DNA of 64,000 nucleotides, taken from assembly GCF_900451195.1 (NCBI RefSeq), contig NZ_UGHR01000001.1, positions 3,162,001 through 3,226,000 of the forward strand. The letters run 5' to 3'. Origin of the DNA: Iodobacter fluviatilis (GTDB lineage: Bacteria; Pseudomonadota; Gammaproteobacteria; Burkholderiales; Chitinibacteraceae). Both the position numbers and the translations under genes were made by a program. Below, piece by piece: positions 1 through 10,456 of the stretch; position 1 is the stretch's first letter, and each line of letters begins with the position of its first letter. Below the pieces are notes generated by a model. The model ran no database searches and was not told the DNA's origin. It saw nothing but the letters and a program-made list of their open reading frames with translations.

Positions 1-3000
1 CTTCACCGTTAAGTCTGCAGACGGCACGACTTCGAATGTGGTTGTGACGGTGGTCGGCACCAATGATGCAGCCGTGATCACACCGAATAAGCCAGGTGAC
101 GATGCTGGCCAGGTCAAGGAAGACTCCGTTCTGACTACCGGCGGAACCTTGCTGGTGAATGACAAAGATGCTGGCCAATCCAGCTTCCAGGCACAGACCA
201 ACACCGATGGCACTTACGGTAAATTCAGCATTGGTGCGGATGGCAAGTGGACTTATGTTCTGAATAACGCAGCAGCTAATGTTCAGGCCTTGGCTGAAGG
301 CGAAACAAAAACTGAAACCTTCACCGTTAAATCCGCTGATGGCACAACTTCGAATGTGATTGTGACGATCGTGGGTACAAACGATGCAGCCGTGATCACA
401 CCTAATAAGCCAGGTGACGATGTGGGCCAAGTGAAAGAAGACACCGTTCTGACTACCGGCGGAACCTTGCTGGTGGATGATAAAGACGCTGGTCAATCCA
501 GCTTCCAAGCTCAGACTGACACCGACGGTACTTACGGTAAGTTCAGCATTGGTACCGATGGCAAGTGGACCTACACGCTGAACAATAACGATCCCGTTGT
601 TCAGGCATTGAAAGACGGCGATGTGAAGACTGAAACCTTCACCGTTAAATCCGTCGACGGCACAGAAAGCACCATCACTGTGACCGTCAACGGGACCAAC
701 GAAACCGCCACTGTCGGCCACGGCGCAGTACAAGAAGACACCGTTCAAAGCAGCACCGGCACGCTCACCGCTACCGGCGGCGCGAGCTTTGTGCCGCAAA
801 CCGATGCCGCAGGCACTTACGGCAAGTTGACGCTGGGCAGCGATGGCAAGTGGACTTACACACTGAACAACGATGCGGACAATGTTCAAGCCCTTAAAAC
901 TGGCGAGTTCAAGACTGAATCCTTCAACGTCACGCTGAGTGACGGCACCAAGACCACCATCAGCATCGACGTGCAAGGTCTGGATGACAAAGCCATCATC
1001 ACCCCAAGCAAACCGGGTGACGATGCGGGCCAAGTCAAGGAAGACTCCGTTCTGACTACCGGCGGAACCTTGCTGGTGGATGATAAAGACGCTGGTCAAT
1101 CCAGCTTCCAGGCTCAGACCAACACCGACGGCACTTACGGTAAGTTCAGCATTGGTACCGATGGCAAGTGGACTTATGCTCTGAACAACGCTGCGGCCAA
1201 TGTTCAGGCCTTGGCTGAGGGCGAAACCAAGACCGAGACCTTTACTGTTAAATCGGCTGATGGCACGACTTCCAACGTGGTTGTGACGGTGGTCGGCACG
1301 AATGATGCAGCCGTGATCACACCTAATAAACCAGGCAATGACGCTGGCCAAGTCAAGGAAGACGCCGTTCTGACTACCGGCGGTACTTTACTTGTAAACG
1401 ACAAAGACGCAGGCCAATCCAGCTTCCAAGCTCAGACCGACACCGACGGTACTTACGGCAAGTTCAGCATTGGTACGGATGGCAAGTGGACTTATGTTCT
1501 GAACAATAACGATCCCGTTGTTCAGGCATTGAAAGACGGCGATGTGAAGACTGAAATCTTCACCGTTAAATCCGCCGACGGCACAGAAAGCACCATCACT
1601 GTGACCGTCAACGGGACCAACGAAACCGCCACTGTCGGCCACGGCGCAGTACAAGAAGACACCGTGCAAAGCAGCAACGGCACGCTGACCGCTACCGGCG
1701 GAGCGAGCTTTGTGCCGCAAACCGATGCCGCAGGAATCTATGGCAAGTTAACGCTGGGCAGCGATGGCAAGTGGACTTACACGCTGAACAACGATGCCGA
1801 CAATGTACAAGCCCTTAAAACTGGCGAATTCAAGACTGAATCCTTCGACGTCACGCTGAGCGACGGCACCAAGACCACCATCAGCATCGATGTGCAAGGC
1901 TTGGATGACAAAGCTGTCATCACCCCAAGCAAACCGGGTGACGATGCGGGCTCAGTCAAGGAAGACTCCGTTCTGACTACCGGCGGAACCTTGCTGGTGG
2001 ATGATAAAGACGCTGGCCAATCCAGCTTCCAGGCACAGACCAACACCGATGGCACTTACGGCAAGTTCAGTATTGGTACCGATGGCAAGTGGACTTATGT
2101 TCTGAGCAACGCTGCGGCCAATGTTCAGGCCTTGGCAGAAGGCGAAACCAAGACTGAAACCTTTACCGTTAAGTCTGCCGACGGCACGACTTCGAATGTG
2201 GTTGTGACGGTGGTCGGCACGAATGATGCGGCCGTGATCACACCTAATAAGCCAGGCGATGATGCTGGCCAAGTGAAGGAAGATTCCGTTCTGACTACCG
2301 GCGGCACGCTGCTCGTTAACGACAAAGACGCTGGTCAATCCAGCTTCCAGGCACAAACTGACACCGACGGTACTTACGGCAAGTTCAGTATTGGTACCGA
2401 TGGCAAGTGGACTTATGTTCTGAACAATGCTGCGGCCAATGTTCAGGCCTTGGCGGAAGGCGAAACCAAGACTGAAACCTTTACTGTTAAATCGGCTGAT
2501 GGCACGACTTCGAATGTGGTAGTGACGGTGGTCGGCACCAATGATGCAGCCGTGATCACACCGAATAAGCCAGGCGATGACGCTGGCCAAGTCAAGGAAG
2601 ATTCCGTTCTGACTACCGGCGGAACCTTGCTGGTGGATGATAAAGACGCGGGTCAATCCAGCTTCCAAGCTCAGACTAATACCGACGGCACTTACGGCAA
2701 GTTCAGCATTGGTACGGATGGCAAGTGGACTTATGTTCTGAACAATGCTGCGGCCAATGTTCAGGCCTTGGCGGAAGGCGAAACCAAGACTGAAACCTTT
2801 ACCGTTAAGTCTGCAGACGGCACGACTTCGAATGTGGTTGTGACGGTGGTCGGCACCAACGATGCAGCCGTGATCACACCTAATAAGCCAGGCGATGACG
2901 CTGGCCAAGTCAAGGAAGATTCCGTTCTGACTACCGGCGGAACCTTGCTGGTGGATGATAAAGACGCTGGTCAATCCAGCTTCCAGGCTCAGACTAATAC

Positions 3001-6000
3001 CGACGGTACTTACGGTAAGTTCAGCATTGGTACCGATGGCAAGTGGACTTATGTTCTGAACAATAACGATCCCGTTGTTCAGGCATTGAAAGACGGCGAT
3101 GTAAAAACTGAAACCTTCACCGTTAAATCTGCCGACGGCACAGAAAGCACCATCACCATAACCGTCAACGGGACCAACGAAACCGCCACCGTCGGCCACG
3201 GCGCAGTACAAGAAGACACCGTGCAAAGCAGCACGGGCACGCTCACCGCCACCGGCGGAGCGAGCTTTGTGCCGCAAACCGATGCCGCAGGTACTTACGG
3301 CAAATTGACGCTGGGCAGCGATGGCAAGTGGACTTACACGCTGAACAACGATGCCGACAATGTGCAAGCCCTTAAAACCGGCGAATTCAAGACTGAATCC
3401 TTCAACGTCACGCTGAGTGACGGCACCAAGACCACCATCAGCATCGACGTGCAAGGCTTGGATGACAAAGCTGTGATCGGCCAAGGCCAGGGCGATATCG
3501 GCGCGGGCACGGTTAAAGAAGACACGCCAGCGCAAACCACTGCTAACGGCCATTTAACGATTACCGACAAAGACGCAGGCCAAGCCAGCTTCACACCGCA
3601 AAGCGTGAAGAACGCTTACGGAACCTTCACCCTGCAAGCCAATGGTGATTGGAAGTTTGACATCGACAATGCCAGCGCCACGGTTCAAGCGCTAAAAGAA
3701 GGCGAGCAGATTAAGTTTGATCTGCCCGTAACGAGCTTGGATGGTACAGCTGGCAAGGTCAGCATCACCGTGATCGGCACGAATGATGCTGCCATCATTG
3801 GTCAAGGTGTGGGTGACATCGGTGCAGGCACCGTCAAAGAAGATACCGCTGCGCAAACCACTGCTAACGGCCATTTAACGATTACCGACAAAGACGCCGG
3901 CGAAGCCAGCTTCACACCACAAACCGTGAAGAACACTTACGGCACCTTTACCTTGCAAGCCAATGGCGATTGGAAGTTCGACATCGACAACAGCAGCGCC
4001 ACGGTTCAAGCCTTGAAAGAAGGCGAACAGATCAAGCTTGATCTGCCCGTGACAAGCTTGGATGGCACCGCAGGTAAGGTCAGCATTACCGTAATCGGCA
4101 CAAATGACGCCGCCATCATTGGTCAAGGTGTGGGAGACATCGGTGCAGGCACCGTCAAAGAAGATACCGCTGCGCAAACCACTGCTAACGGCCATTTAAC
4201 GATTACCGACAAAGACGCCGGCCAAGCCAGCTTCACACCACAAAGCGTGAAGAACACTTACGGCACCTTTACCTTGCAAGCCAATGGCGATTGGAAGTTT
4301 GACATCGACAACAGCAGCGCCACCGTTCAAGCGCTGAAAGAAGGCGAGCAGATTAAGTTTGATCTGCCTGTCACTAGCTTGGATGGCACGGCTGGCAAAG
4401 TCAGCATTACCGTAATCGGCACGAATGACGCCGCCATCATTGGCCAAGGCCAAGGTGATATCGGTGCTGGTACCGTTAAAGAAGACACTGCTGCGCAAAC
4501 CACCGCGACAGGCCACCTGACGGTAACCGACAAAGACGCAGGCCAAGCCAGCTTCACACCGCAAAGCGTGAAAAACGCTTACGGAACCTTTACCCTGCAA
4601 GCCAATGGCGATTGGAAGTTTGATATCGACAACAACAGCGCTACTGTTCAAGCGTTGAAAGAAGGCGAGCAGGTTAAATTTGATCTACCGGTAAGCAGCC
4701 TGGATGGCACAGCGGGCAAGGTCAGCATCACTGTGATCGGCACGAATGACGTTGCCATCATCGGCCAAGGCCAGGGCGATATTGGCGCGGGCACGGTTAA
4801 AGAAGACACGCCAGCGCAAACCACCGCCAACGGCCACCTAACAGTAACCGACAAAGACGCAGGCCAAGCCAGCTTCACACCGCAAAGCGTGAAGAACGCT
4901 TACGGAACCTTTACCCTGCAAGCCAATGGCGATTGGAAGTTTGATATCGACAACAGCAGCGCCACCGTTCAAGCGCTGAAGGAAGGCGAGCAGGTTAAAT
5001 TTGATCTGCCGGTAAGCAGCCTAGATGGCACAGCGGGCAAGGTCAGCATCACTGTGATCGGCACGAATGACGCTGCCATCATTGGTCAAGGTGTGGGTGA
5101 CATCGGTGCAGGCACCGTCAAAGAAGATACCGCTGCGCAAACCACTGCTAACGGCCACCTGACGGTAACCGACAAAGACGCAGGCCAAGCCAGCTTCACA
5201 CCGCAAAGCGTGAAGAACGCTTACGGAACCTTCACCCTGCAAGCCAATGGTGATTGGAAGTTTGACATCGACAACAGCAGCGCCACGGTTCAAGCGCTTA
5301 AAGAAGGCGAGCAGATTAAGTTTGATCTGCCCGTCACTAGCTTGGATGGTACAGCTGGCAAGGTCAGCATCACCGTGATCGGCACGAATGATGCTGCCAT
5401 CATTGGTCAAGGTGTGGGTGACATCGGTGCAGGCACCGTCAAAGAAGATACCGCTGCGCAAACCACTGCTAACGGCCACCTGACGGTAACCGACAAAGAC
5501 GCAGGCCAAGCCAGCTTCACACCGCAAAGCGTGAAGAACGCTTACGGAACCTTTACCCTGCAAGCCAATGGCGATTGGAAGTTTGATATCGACAACAACA
5601 GCGCCACCGTTCAAGCACTGAAGGAAGGCGAGCAGGTTAAATTTGATCTGCCGGTAAGCAGCTTAGATGGCACAGCGGGCAAGGTCAGCATCACTGTGAT
5701 CGGCACAAACGATGCGCCAGCCAGCACCGGAGGCTCAGTCTCTGGCACTGAAGATACGGCTTATACCTTTACATGGAGTGACTTTAATGCCTCCGCTGGT
5801 GATGCATCAGTAAGCAGCCTATTGATCAAATTAAGCTCGCTGCCTGCTGATGGGGTGTTGCAATTTAACGGCGTAGCCATCACTAACCCGGCTCAATTCA
5901 CCTTCAGCAAGGCGGATATTGATGCGGGCAAGCTGACCTTTATCCCTGACGCCAATGAATCGGGCCACAATAGCTTTAACTCAGCAGGTACAGGTGATCA

Positions 6001-8410
6001 AAAATCTGACTATGCCAAGTTTGATTATCAGGTCAATGATGGCAGCGCCAGCAGCGATAAAGTTAGCATGGTGGTAGATATCAAGCCGGTGGCCGATATG
6101 CCCGTGATCAGCATTGGCGGGATTAGCCTAGTGAATGGCTCCACAACCACGGTCACGCCACCGAAAGGCAATGGCTTAACCCAGCAGTACTATGCGCCAA
6201 ATGCCAACGACAACCTGAACACCACCACAGCCAGAACGCCAACACGTATCGAAGCAGAGCTGGAAGGCAAAGTGCCAACCAGCACCACCGTGGTCACATC
6301 ACCCGATGTTTATGTGCCTAATGGCACTGATGCGCCAAGCGGCATCGCAACCGATTCTGCCTACAGAGTCAGTGGCTTGGTTTACCTTGAAGAAGGCAAA
6401 AACTATACGTTTAGCGGCTATGTTGACGATACTTCCCTGCTGAAAATTGGCGGCGTAGAGCTGATGAACCGCCCTTATGATGGCTATGGCACATTTACTG
6501 CCACGCCATTTGTACCAGGAAAATCGGGCTACTACACCGTTGAAATGATCGTCTACAACGCATCCAACGTAGGCGCGATGGATCTGAATGTCAGCGTTAA
6601 TGGCGGAAAAGCCGTCGACTTTAACACCAGCAACTTCCAGCTCTACAGCAACCTAGCTCAGCTTGAAACCAGCGGCGGCTTGCACAGCAATCTGGTGGCA
6701 ACGGGTGATGGCGGCTACTACCCGCAGGGCATCAGCGGCCAGGAAGACAGCTTCATCAAACTATTTGGCTTGGCAGCCAAGCTCAGCGATACCGATGGCT
6801 CCGAAAGCTTGCAAAGCCTTTCATTGACAGAGCTGAAAGCTGGCAGCACCGTTTTTGATGGTGTGCATACCTATAACGTGCCAAGCGATGGTTCGGCGCT
6901 CAATCTGAAAGGCTGGGACTTAAACAATCTGCAAATTAGACCGCCGCTTAATTTCTTTGGTGAATACAAGGTGGGCCTGCAAGCGGTAAGCGTAGAAAAC
7001 AGCACAGGTGAAACCGCCACCAACAACGCCTTTGTCGCCATTCAGGTCGCCAATACCAACGATGCACCAAGCGCCAACGACGATAGCGCAAGCATCCGCG
7101 AAGACAGTGCAGCGAATCCGATTACCGGCAATGTGCTTAGCAACGATATCGACGTCGATGGCGATAAGCTGGTGGTTCAGGCCATTAACAACAATGCCAC
7201 CAATGTGGGTAAGGCTATCAGCGGTCAGTTTGGCCAGCTCACGATCAACCAGGACGGCAGCTATAGCTATACGCTAGACAACAGCAATCCGCGCGTGAAT
7301 GCGCTTAACGACAGAGATACCTTAAGCGAGAAATTCACCTACACCGCATCCGATGGCAAAGGCGGCACATCTACCGCCACGCTCACGATCAATATCCAAG
7401 GCCATACCGATCCGGTAGTGATCATGGGCTCCAGCTTTAATGATCAGATTGGCGATATGTATGGTGAATCCACCACGCTATGGGGCACAGAAAAAACAGA
7501 AGGCACGGTGATTGACCTGCAATTAGGCGGTGGCGCTATTGCAGGTGCACCTAATCCAAATCCTGGTGAGCGCTTCCAATACACCCAGTCGGTAGATCAA
7601 GTAATTGATGCAGGAGGCGGTAACGATTACGTTGAGTCAGGCCGCGGCGATGATGTGATTTACGCAGGGGACAGCGATTCTGCAGGCTACAAATTTGCAG
7701 ATATTCTGGGCCATAAGCTGATGACGCTGGATTTAGGCTCTTTAGTAGACTCCAGCACCCAGCTGTTCAGCGCCGCAGTTGGCGTAAGCAACCCCAAGGC
7801 CGACGTTGTGAACGGCGGCACTGGCCACGATGCCATCTTTGGTCAATCTGGTGTGGATCTGCTGTATGGCCACACCGGCAATGATTACCTTGATGGTGGC
7901 AGTGATAACGATGCCTTGCGTGGCGGGCTTGGCCATGATGTATTACGCGGCGGCTCTGGAAACGACGTACTCAAAGGCGATGCCGGTGACGATGTCTTCC
8001 TCTGGATGCCTGGCGATCAAGCCGTTGCACGCGGCGCTACAGCAGCAGGCACAGGCAACGAGTTTGGCATTGGAGCCAATGTCAATGTGGTAAAAACGGC
8101 CACCGATGTGGTGATGGATTTCAATCAGAACACCTCAGCGGGCAATAACGATAAGCTCGACATGCGTGATCTACTGATTGGTGAAACGCATGGCAGCAAC
8201 GATATTGGCAACCTGCTTAATTATCTGCACGTAGAAAAATCAGGCAGCAGCACGGTAATTCATGTCAGCACGGCAGGTGAGTTTGGCGGTGGCTATAACG
8301 CAGCCAAAGAAGATCAGACCATTATCTTGCAAGGGGTTGATCTAACTGGCGCAACTGATGCAGATATTCTGAAAAACCTGCTACAGAACAATAAGCTGAT
8401 CGTTGATTAA
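1..8410 (+). CDS. Giant VCBS-repeat RTX adhesin, type I secreted (5' truncated by window edge)
   Basis: The reading frame is open from base 2 to the TAA at 8408-8410, so only the last ~2800 residues are visible and the true start lies upstream. From the left there are 18 tandem VCBS-like Ig-fold repeats of about 100 residues in three sequence families, to ~5700. A cadherin-like segment (~5710-6100) and a PA14-like segment (~6175-6635, with YVDDTSLLKIGG) follow, then one more divergent VCBS repeat (~7050-7420). RTX nonapeptides of GGxGxDxLx type lie at ~7806-8000, and a C-terminal type I secretion signal region of the VCA0849 kind at ~8095-8407 (DVVMDFN, then KLDMRDLL). This is the LapA/BapA-like architecture: a Ca2+-folded, surface-retained biofilm or attachment adhesin exported by an ABC/HlyD/TolC channel. 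No exporter is adjacent on this strand; the nearest, at 24-28 kb, seems dedicated to another substrate. Family is near certain; ligand unknown. Confidence 0.95.
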   Translation, partial: FTVKSADGTTSNVVVTVVGTNDAAVITPNKPGDDAGQVKEDSVLTTGGTLLVNDKDAGQSSFQAQTNTDGTYGKFSIGADGKWTYVLNNAAANVQALAEGETKTETFTVKSADGTTSNVIVTIVGTNDAAVITPNKPGDDVGQVKEDTVLTTGGTLLVDDKDAGQSSFQAQTDTDGTYGKFSIGTDGKWTYTLNNNDPVVQALKDGDVKTETFTVKSVDGTESTITVTVNGTNETATVGHGAVQEDTVQSSTGTLTATGGASFVPQTDAAGTYGKLTLGSDGKWTYTLNNDADNVQALKTGEFKTESFNVTLSDGTKTTISIDVQGLDDKAIITPSKPGDDAGQVKEDSVLTTGGTLLVDDKDAGQSSFQAQTNTDGTYGKFSIGTDGKWTYALNNAAANVQALAEGETKTETFTVKSADGTTSNVVVTVVGTNDAAVITPNKPGNDAGQVKEDAVLTTGGTLLVNDKDAGQSSFQAQTDTDGTYGKFSIGTDGKWTYVLNNNDPVVQALKDGDVKTEIFTVKSADGTESTITVTVNGTNETATVGHGAVQEDTVQSSNGTLTATGGASFVPQTDAAGIYGKLTLGSDGKWTYTLNNDADNVQALKTGEFKTESFDVTLSDGTKTTISIDVQGLDDKAVITPSKPGDDAGSVKEDSVLTTGGTLLVDDKDAGQSSFQAQTNTDGTYGKFSIGTDGKWTYVLSNAAANVQALAEGETKTETFTVKSADGTTSNVVVTVVGTNDAAVITPNKPGDDAGQVKEDSVLTTGGTLLVNDKDAGQSSFQAQTDTDGTYGKFSIGTDGKWTYVLNNAAANVQALAEGETKTETFTVKSADGTTSNVVVTVVGTNDAAVITPNKPGDDAGQVKEDSVLTTGGTLLVDDKDAGQSSFQAQTNTDGTYGKFSIGTDGKWTYVLNNAAANVQALAEGETKTETFTVKSADGTTSNVVVTVVGTNDAAVITPNKPGDDAGQVKEDSVLTTGGTLLVDDKDAGQSSFQAQTNTDGTYGKFSIGTDGKWTYVLNNNDPVVQALKDGDVKTETFTVKSADGTESTITITVNGTNETATVGHGAVQEDTVQSSTGTLTATGGASFVPQTDAAGTYGKLTLGSDGKWTYTLNNDADNVQALKTGEFKTESFNVTLSDGTKTTISIDVQGLDDKAVIGQGQGDIGAGTVKEDTPAQTTANGHLTITDKDAGQASFTPQSVKNAYGTFTLQANGDWKFDIDNASATVQALKEGEQIKFDLPVTSLDGTAGKVSITVIGTNDAAIIGQGVGDIGAGTVKEDTAAQTTANGHLTITDKDAGEASFTPQTVKNTYGTFTLQANGDWKFDIDNSSATVQALKEGEQIKLDLPVTSLDGTAGKVSITVIGTNDAAIIGQGVGDIGAGTVKEDTAAQTTANGHLTITDKDAGQASFTPQSVKNTYGTFTLQANGDWKFDIDNSSATVQALKEGEQIKFDLPVTSLDGTAGKVSITVIGTNDAAIIGQGQGDIGAGTVKEDTAAQTTATGHLTVTDKDAGQASFTPQSVKNAYGTFTLQANGDWKFDIDNNSATVQALKEGEQVKFDLPVSSLDGTAGKVSITVIGTNDVAIIGQGQGDIGAGTVKEDTPAQTTANGHLTVTDKDAGQASFTPQSVKNAYGTFTLQANGDWKFDIDNSSATVQALKEGEQVKFDLPVSSLDGTAGKVSITVIGTNDAAIIGQGVGDIGAGTVKEDTAAQTTANGHLTVTDKDAGQASFTPQSVKNAYGTFTLQANGDWKFDIDNSSATVQALKEGEQIKFDLPVTSLDGTAGKVSITVIGTNDAAIIGQGVGDIGAGTVKEDTAAQTTANGHLTVTDKDAGQASFTPQSVKNAYGTFTLQANGDWKFDIDNNSATVQALKEGEQVKFDLPVSSLDGTAGKVSITVIGTNDAPASTGGSVSGTEDTAYTFTWSDFNASAGDASVSSLLIKLSSLPADGVLQFNGVAITNPAQFTFSKADIDAGKLTFIPDANESGHNSFNSAGTGDQKSDYAKFDYQVNDGSASSDKVSMVVDIKPVADMPVISIGGISLVNGSTTTVTPPKGNGLTQQYYAPNANDNLNTTTARTPTRIEAELEGKVPTSTTVVTSPDVYVPNGTDAPSGIATDSAYRVSGLVYLEEGKNYTFSGYVDDTSLLKIGGVELMNRPYDGYGTFTATPFVPGKSGYYTVEMIVYNASNVGAMDLNVSVNGGKAVDFNTSNFQLYSNLAQLETSGGLHSNLVATGDGGYYPQGISGQEDSFIKLFGLAAKLSDTDGSESLQSLSLTELKAGSTVFDGVHTYNVPSDGSALNLKGWDLNNLQIRPPLNFFGEYKVGLQAVSVENSTGETATNNAFVAIQVANTNDAPSANDDSASIREDSAANPITGNVLSNDIDVDGDKLVVQAINNNATNVGKAISGQFGQLTINQDGSYSYTLDNSNPRVNALNDRDTLSEKFTYTASDGKGGTSTATLTINIQGHTDPVVIMGSSFNDQIGDMYGESTTLWGTEKTEGTVIDLQLGGGAIAGAPNPNPGERFQYTQSVDQVIDAGGGNDYVESGRGDDVIYAGDSDSAGYKFADILGHKLMTLDLGSLVDSSTQLFSAAVGVSNPKADVVNGGTGHDAIFGQSGVDLLYGHTGNDYLDGGSDNDALRGGLGHDVLRGGSGNDVLKGDAGDDVFLWMPGDQAVARGATAAGTGNEFGIGANVNVVKTATDVVMDFNQNTSAGNNDKLDMRDLLIGETHGSNDIGNLLNYLHVEKSGSSTVIHVSTAGEFGGGYNAAKEDQTIILQGVDLTGATDADILKNLLQNNKLIVD
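2..5715 (+). repeat. Tandem VCBS-domain DNA repeats in three subfamilies
   Basis: Eighteen consecutive repeats are strongly alike at DNA level. Eight belong to a family with KPGDDAGQVKEDSVLTTGG. Three belong to a family with GHGAVQEDTVQSS that always follows an NNNDPVVQALKDGD-type unit. Seven units of 321 bp carry GQGxGDIGAGTVKED, with the switch near 3475. Units within a subfamily differ by few substitutions, which points to recent duplication or gene conversion and to likely copy-number variation between strains. Confidence 0.9.
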
Positions 8411-8430
8411 GCTTTAAAAACGGCAAAGCA

Positions 8431-8457
8431 AACGGCTCCTAAGGGAGCCGTTTTTTT
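8431..8457 (+). terminator. Rho-independent terminator of the adhesin gene
   Basis: A perfect 9-bp stem (aacggctcc / ggagccgtt) with a 4-nt loop is followed by a run of seven T, 20 nt after the adhesin stop codon. Confidence 0.9.
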
Positions 8458-8680
8458 ATACACGCAACACGCTCCTCTCTACCCGCACAACTGACAAAAT
8501 AAATTACACATTGTAAGAAATATGAAGCTTTCGTTTCATTTAAGGCGTTTAAGATCTCATCCCTGATCCGCAAACACCTTAAGCGCCCGCACATACAACG
8601 GCTTAAATAAAAACCACAACAGCATTCAGGCTGAAGCGATTAATCCAGCCTCACCATTGCAAAAAGACGAGAACCATCGA

Positions 8681-9190
8681 ATGACTCAACCCGCATTTAA
8701 CCGTGTATTCAATGTTTTATTTTTATGCACCGCCAACTCAGCGCGCAGCATTATGTCGGAAGGACTGCTGAATATACTGGGGCATGGCCGGTTTAACGCT
8801 TACAGCGCAGGAACACACCCCAGCGGCGAAATCAGCCGCTATACCATCGAGCTGCTTCAATCCATAGGCTATGACACCAGTCATTTGCATTCCAAATCAT
8901 GGCAAGAATTTGAAGGGCGCAATGCGCCACACATGGATATCGTGATTACGGTATGTGATGATGCCCGCGGCGAAATATGCCCAAGCTGGCCAGGCCACCC
9001 GATCAGCGCACATTGGGCTTATGAAGACCCAAGCGGCGAAACTGAAGAAGAAAAACACGCCTCGTATTGCAAAATATTTGCACAAATCAAACGCAGAATT
9101 GATTTGCTGGTCAGCCTGCCCTCAGAAAAACTGGAGCACCTCACTCTTAACCATCTTGTGCAGGAAATTGGCCAAACGCCCCTTGGCTGA
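8681..9190 (+). CDS. arsC: Arsenate reductase / low-molecular-weight tyrosine phosphatase family protein
   Basis: This 169-residue cytoplasmic protein has the LMW-PTP P-loop CTANSARS (Cys16 to Arg22). It also has the two extra cysteines of thioredoxin-coupled arsenate reductases in VCDDARGEICPSWPG (Cys92, Cys100), so reduction of arsenate to arsenite through a Cys16-Cys92-Cys100 disulfide cascade is the likely reaction. It is longer than the classic ~130-residue ArsC because of an acidic, Lys-rich C-terminal tail (EETEEEKH-like segment onward). I chose the ATG at 8681 over an in-frame TTG at 8657 because homology begins just after it. No arsR, arsB or acr3 gene is next to it, so an arsenic role is inferred from the cysteines alone; a phosphatase role remains possible. 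Confidence 0.8.
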   Translation: MTQPAFNRVFNVLFLCTANSARSIMSEGLLNILGHGRFNAYSAGTHPSGEISRYTIELLQSIGYDTSHLHSKSWQEFEGRNAPHMDIVITVCDDARGEICPSWPGHPISAHWAYEDPSGETEEEKHASYCKIFAQIKRRIDLLVSLPSEKLEHLTLNHLVQEIGQTPLG

Positions 9191-9200
9191 GCCAGACAGG

Positions 9201-10262
9201 CTAATCCTCTAGGCGGCGCAGCGCCTCTTCCTTTGATAATGCTAAAAGCGTTTGCTGTGTAGCCAAAATAGCAGGCATTAACAGCAATAACTCATCACAC
9301 AGGCGACGGGTAGTCTGGCTGAGCTCGGCGCTCAGCCAATCGCAAGCGCCTGGCGTGCGCTCTTTTAGCTGAGGCTCTGGCAGCGCATTTATCAATAAAT
9401 CGGCATGCAAAAAACGGATGCCGTGTGCGGCACGAAACAGCGCTTTTACAATCGCCTGCCGCTGACGCCCGCCATCAGCTAGCACCGCTGTTTTCTCAGC
9501 AATATCATCCATCCGGTCAAACAAACTATATAAAGTGCGCTGCCCACGCTGAATTGATTCAAAGCTCACCGCACTTTGCTCACACTCGCTTGCCGCTGCC
9601 GACATCAAGCCCCGCATTGCCACCAGACGCGTATTAAACCGCCCCAGCGACGCCTCGGTATCCAGCGGCACACGCCGCGCAATATGACTATAAATCAGCG
9701 CCGATTCACGCAAATTATCCGACAGCAAAAAGCGCCAGTGATCCAGCGCCCGCTGCGGAAACAAAGACGCCGCCAGCATCGAAATCAAAGACCCCAAAGC
9801 CACATTAGCCGTACGCCACAGCGACTCATCTACCGTACCATCCCCCACCCCGGCCACAATCACCAGCGTAATCCCTACCGTCAGCGCCGTATAACCCGCC
9901 TTACCAATTGCATGGTAAGCACTTAATAGAATCACCAGCACCATCCAAGCAAAAGACAGCAGCGGCGATACCCCATAGAGGGCCAAAGCCAGCAAACCCG
10001 CCAGCGCCCCCACCGTAGTCCCCACCGTGCGCTGCCGCGTCTTTTGCGCCACCGCGCCCAAATGCGGCACATTGCCCAGCATCACCACAATGGTTACCAG
10101 CATCCAGCTGCCATGCTGAATCGGAAAACTAAGATTAATCATCAGCCCAAACAAAAACGCCAAAGCCACCCGCAAAGCATGGATCTGGCGATGATGCTGA
10201 TAAAGAAATAAAGGATTTTTTACCGCGCGCCACGGCGCAGTCAAAATATGGGATAGCTTCAT
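9201..10262 (-). CDS. FUSC-family inner membrane protein (YccS/aromatic acid exporter-like)
   Basis: The protein has about 353 residues. An N-terminal half with roughly six hydrophobic segments (about residues 25-180) includes the FUSC-type stretch QHGSWMLVTIVVMLGNVPHLG followed by RTVGTTVGALAGLLAL. The soluble helical C-terminal half is probably cytoplasmic. FUSC proteins (fusaric acid resistance, AaeB, YccS) are thought to export aromatic acids or toxic metabolites, but substrates are mostly unknown. The ATG at 10262 has a TAAGG ribosome-binding site 5 nt upstream, so I prefer it to an upstream start at 10292. The gene converges on the arsC-like gene with a gap of about 10 bp. No AaeA-like adaptor is nearby. 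Confidence 0.85.
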   Translation of the reverse strand: MKLSHILTAPWRAVKNPLFLYQHHRQIHALRVALAFLFGLMINLSFPIQHGSWMLVTIVVMLGNVPHLGAVAQKTRQRTVGTTVGALAGLLALALYGVSPLLSFAWMVLVILLSAYHAIGKAGYTALTVGITLVIVAGVGDGTVDESLWRTANVALGSLISMLAASLFPQRALDHWRFLLSDNLRESALIYSHIARRVPLDTEASLGRFNTRLVAMRGLMSAAASECEQSAVSFESIQRGQRTLYSLFDRMDDIAEKTAVLADGGRQRQAIVKALFRAAHGIRFLHADLLINALPEPQLKERTPGACDWLSAELSQTTRRLCDELLLLMPAILATQQTLLALSKEEALRRLED

Positions 10263-10402
10263 AAGCCTTACTATAACAAAGCAGGCTATCAATAGAGAGG
10301 CTAGCGTGAGTAATTACTCTGTTGACCGGCAAACCACATCATCAGCAGCAATGATCTAGCCTACATAAGCCACACCCATTGCATAAGTTTTATTTGCAAT
10401 AA

Positions 10403-10436
10403 AAAACGCGATGCAGCCAAAGCCACATCGCGTTTT
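10403..10436 (-). terminator. Rho-independent terminator after the lipoprotein gene
   Basis: An 11-bp stem (aaaacgcgatg / catcgcgtttt) with a 12-nt loop gives a U-rich tail on the minus strand. It sits about 20 bp past the stop codon of the 10457-11773 gene. The A-rich other flank means it could also work on the plus strand. Confidence 0.85.
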
Positions 10437-10456
10437 CTCTTCAAACAATCAAACCA

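Noticed and set aside
1952..3553. 533-residue ORF on the minus strand, and similar long antisense ORFs across 1200-5600
   Set aside because: They are the antisense of VCBS repeats and repeat with the same period. They have no ribosome-binding sites or recognisable domains; the plus strand is one continuous adhesin.
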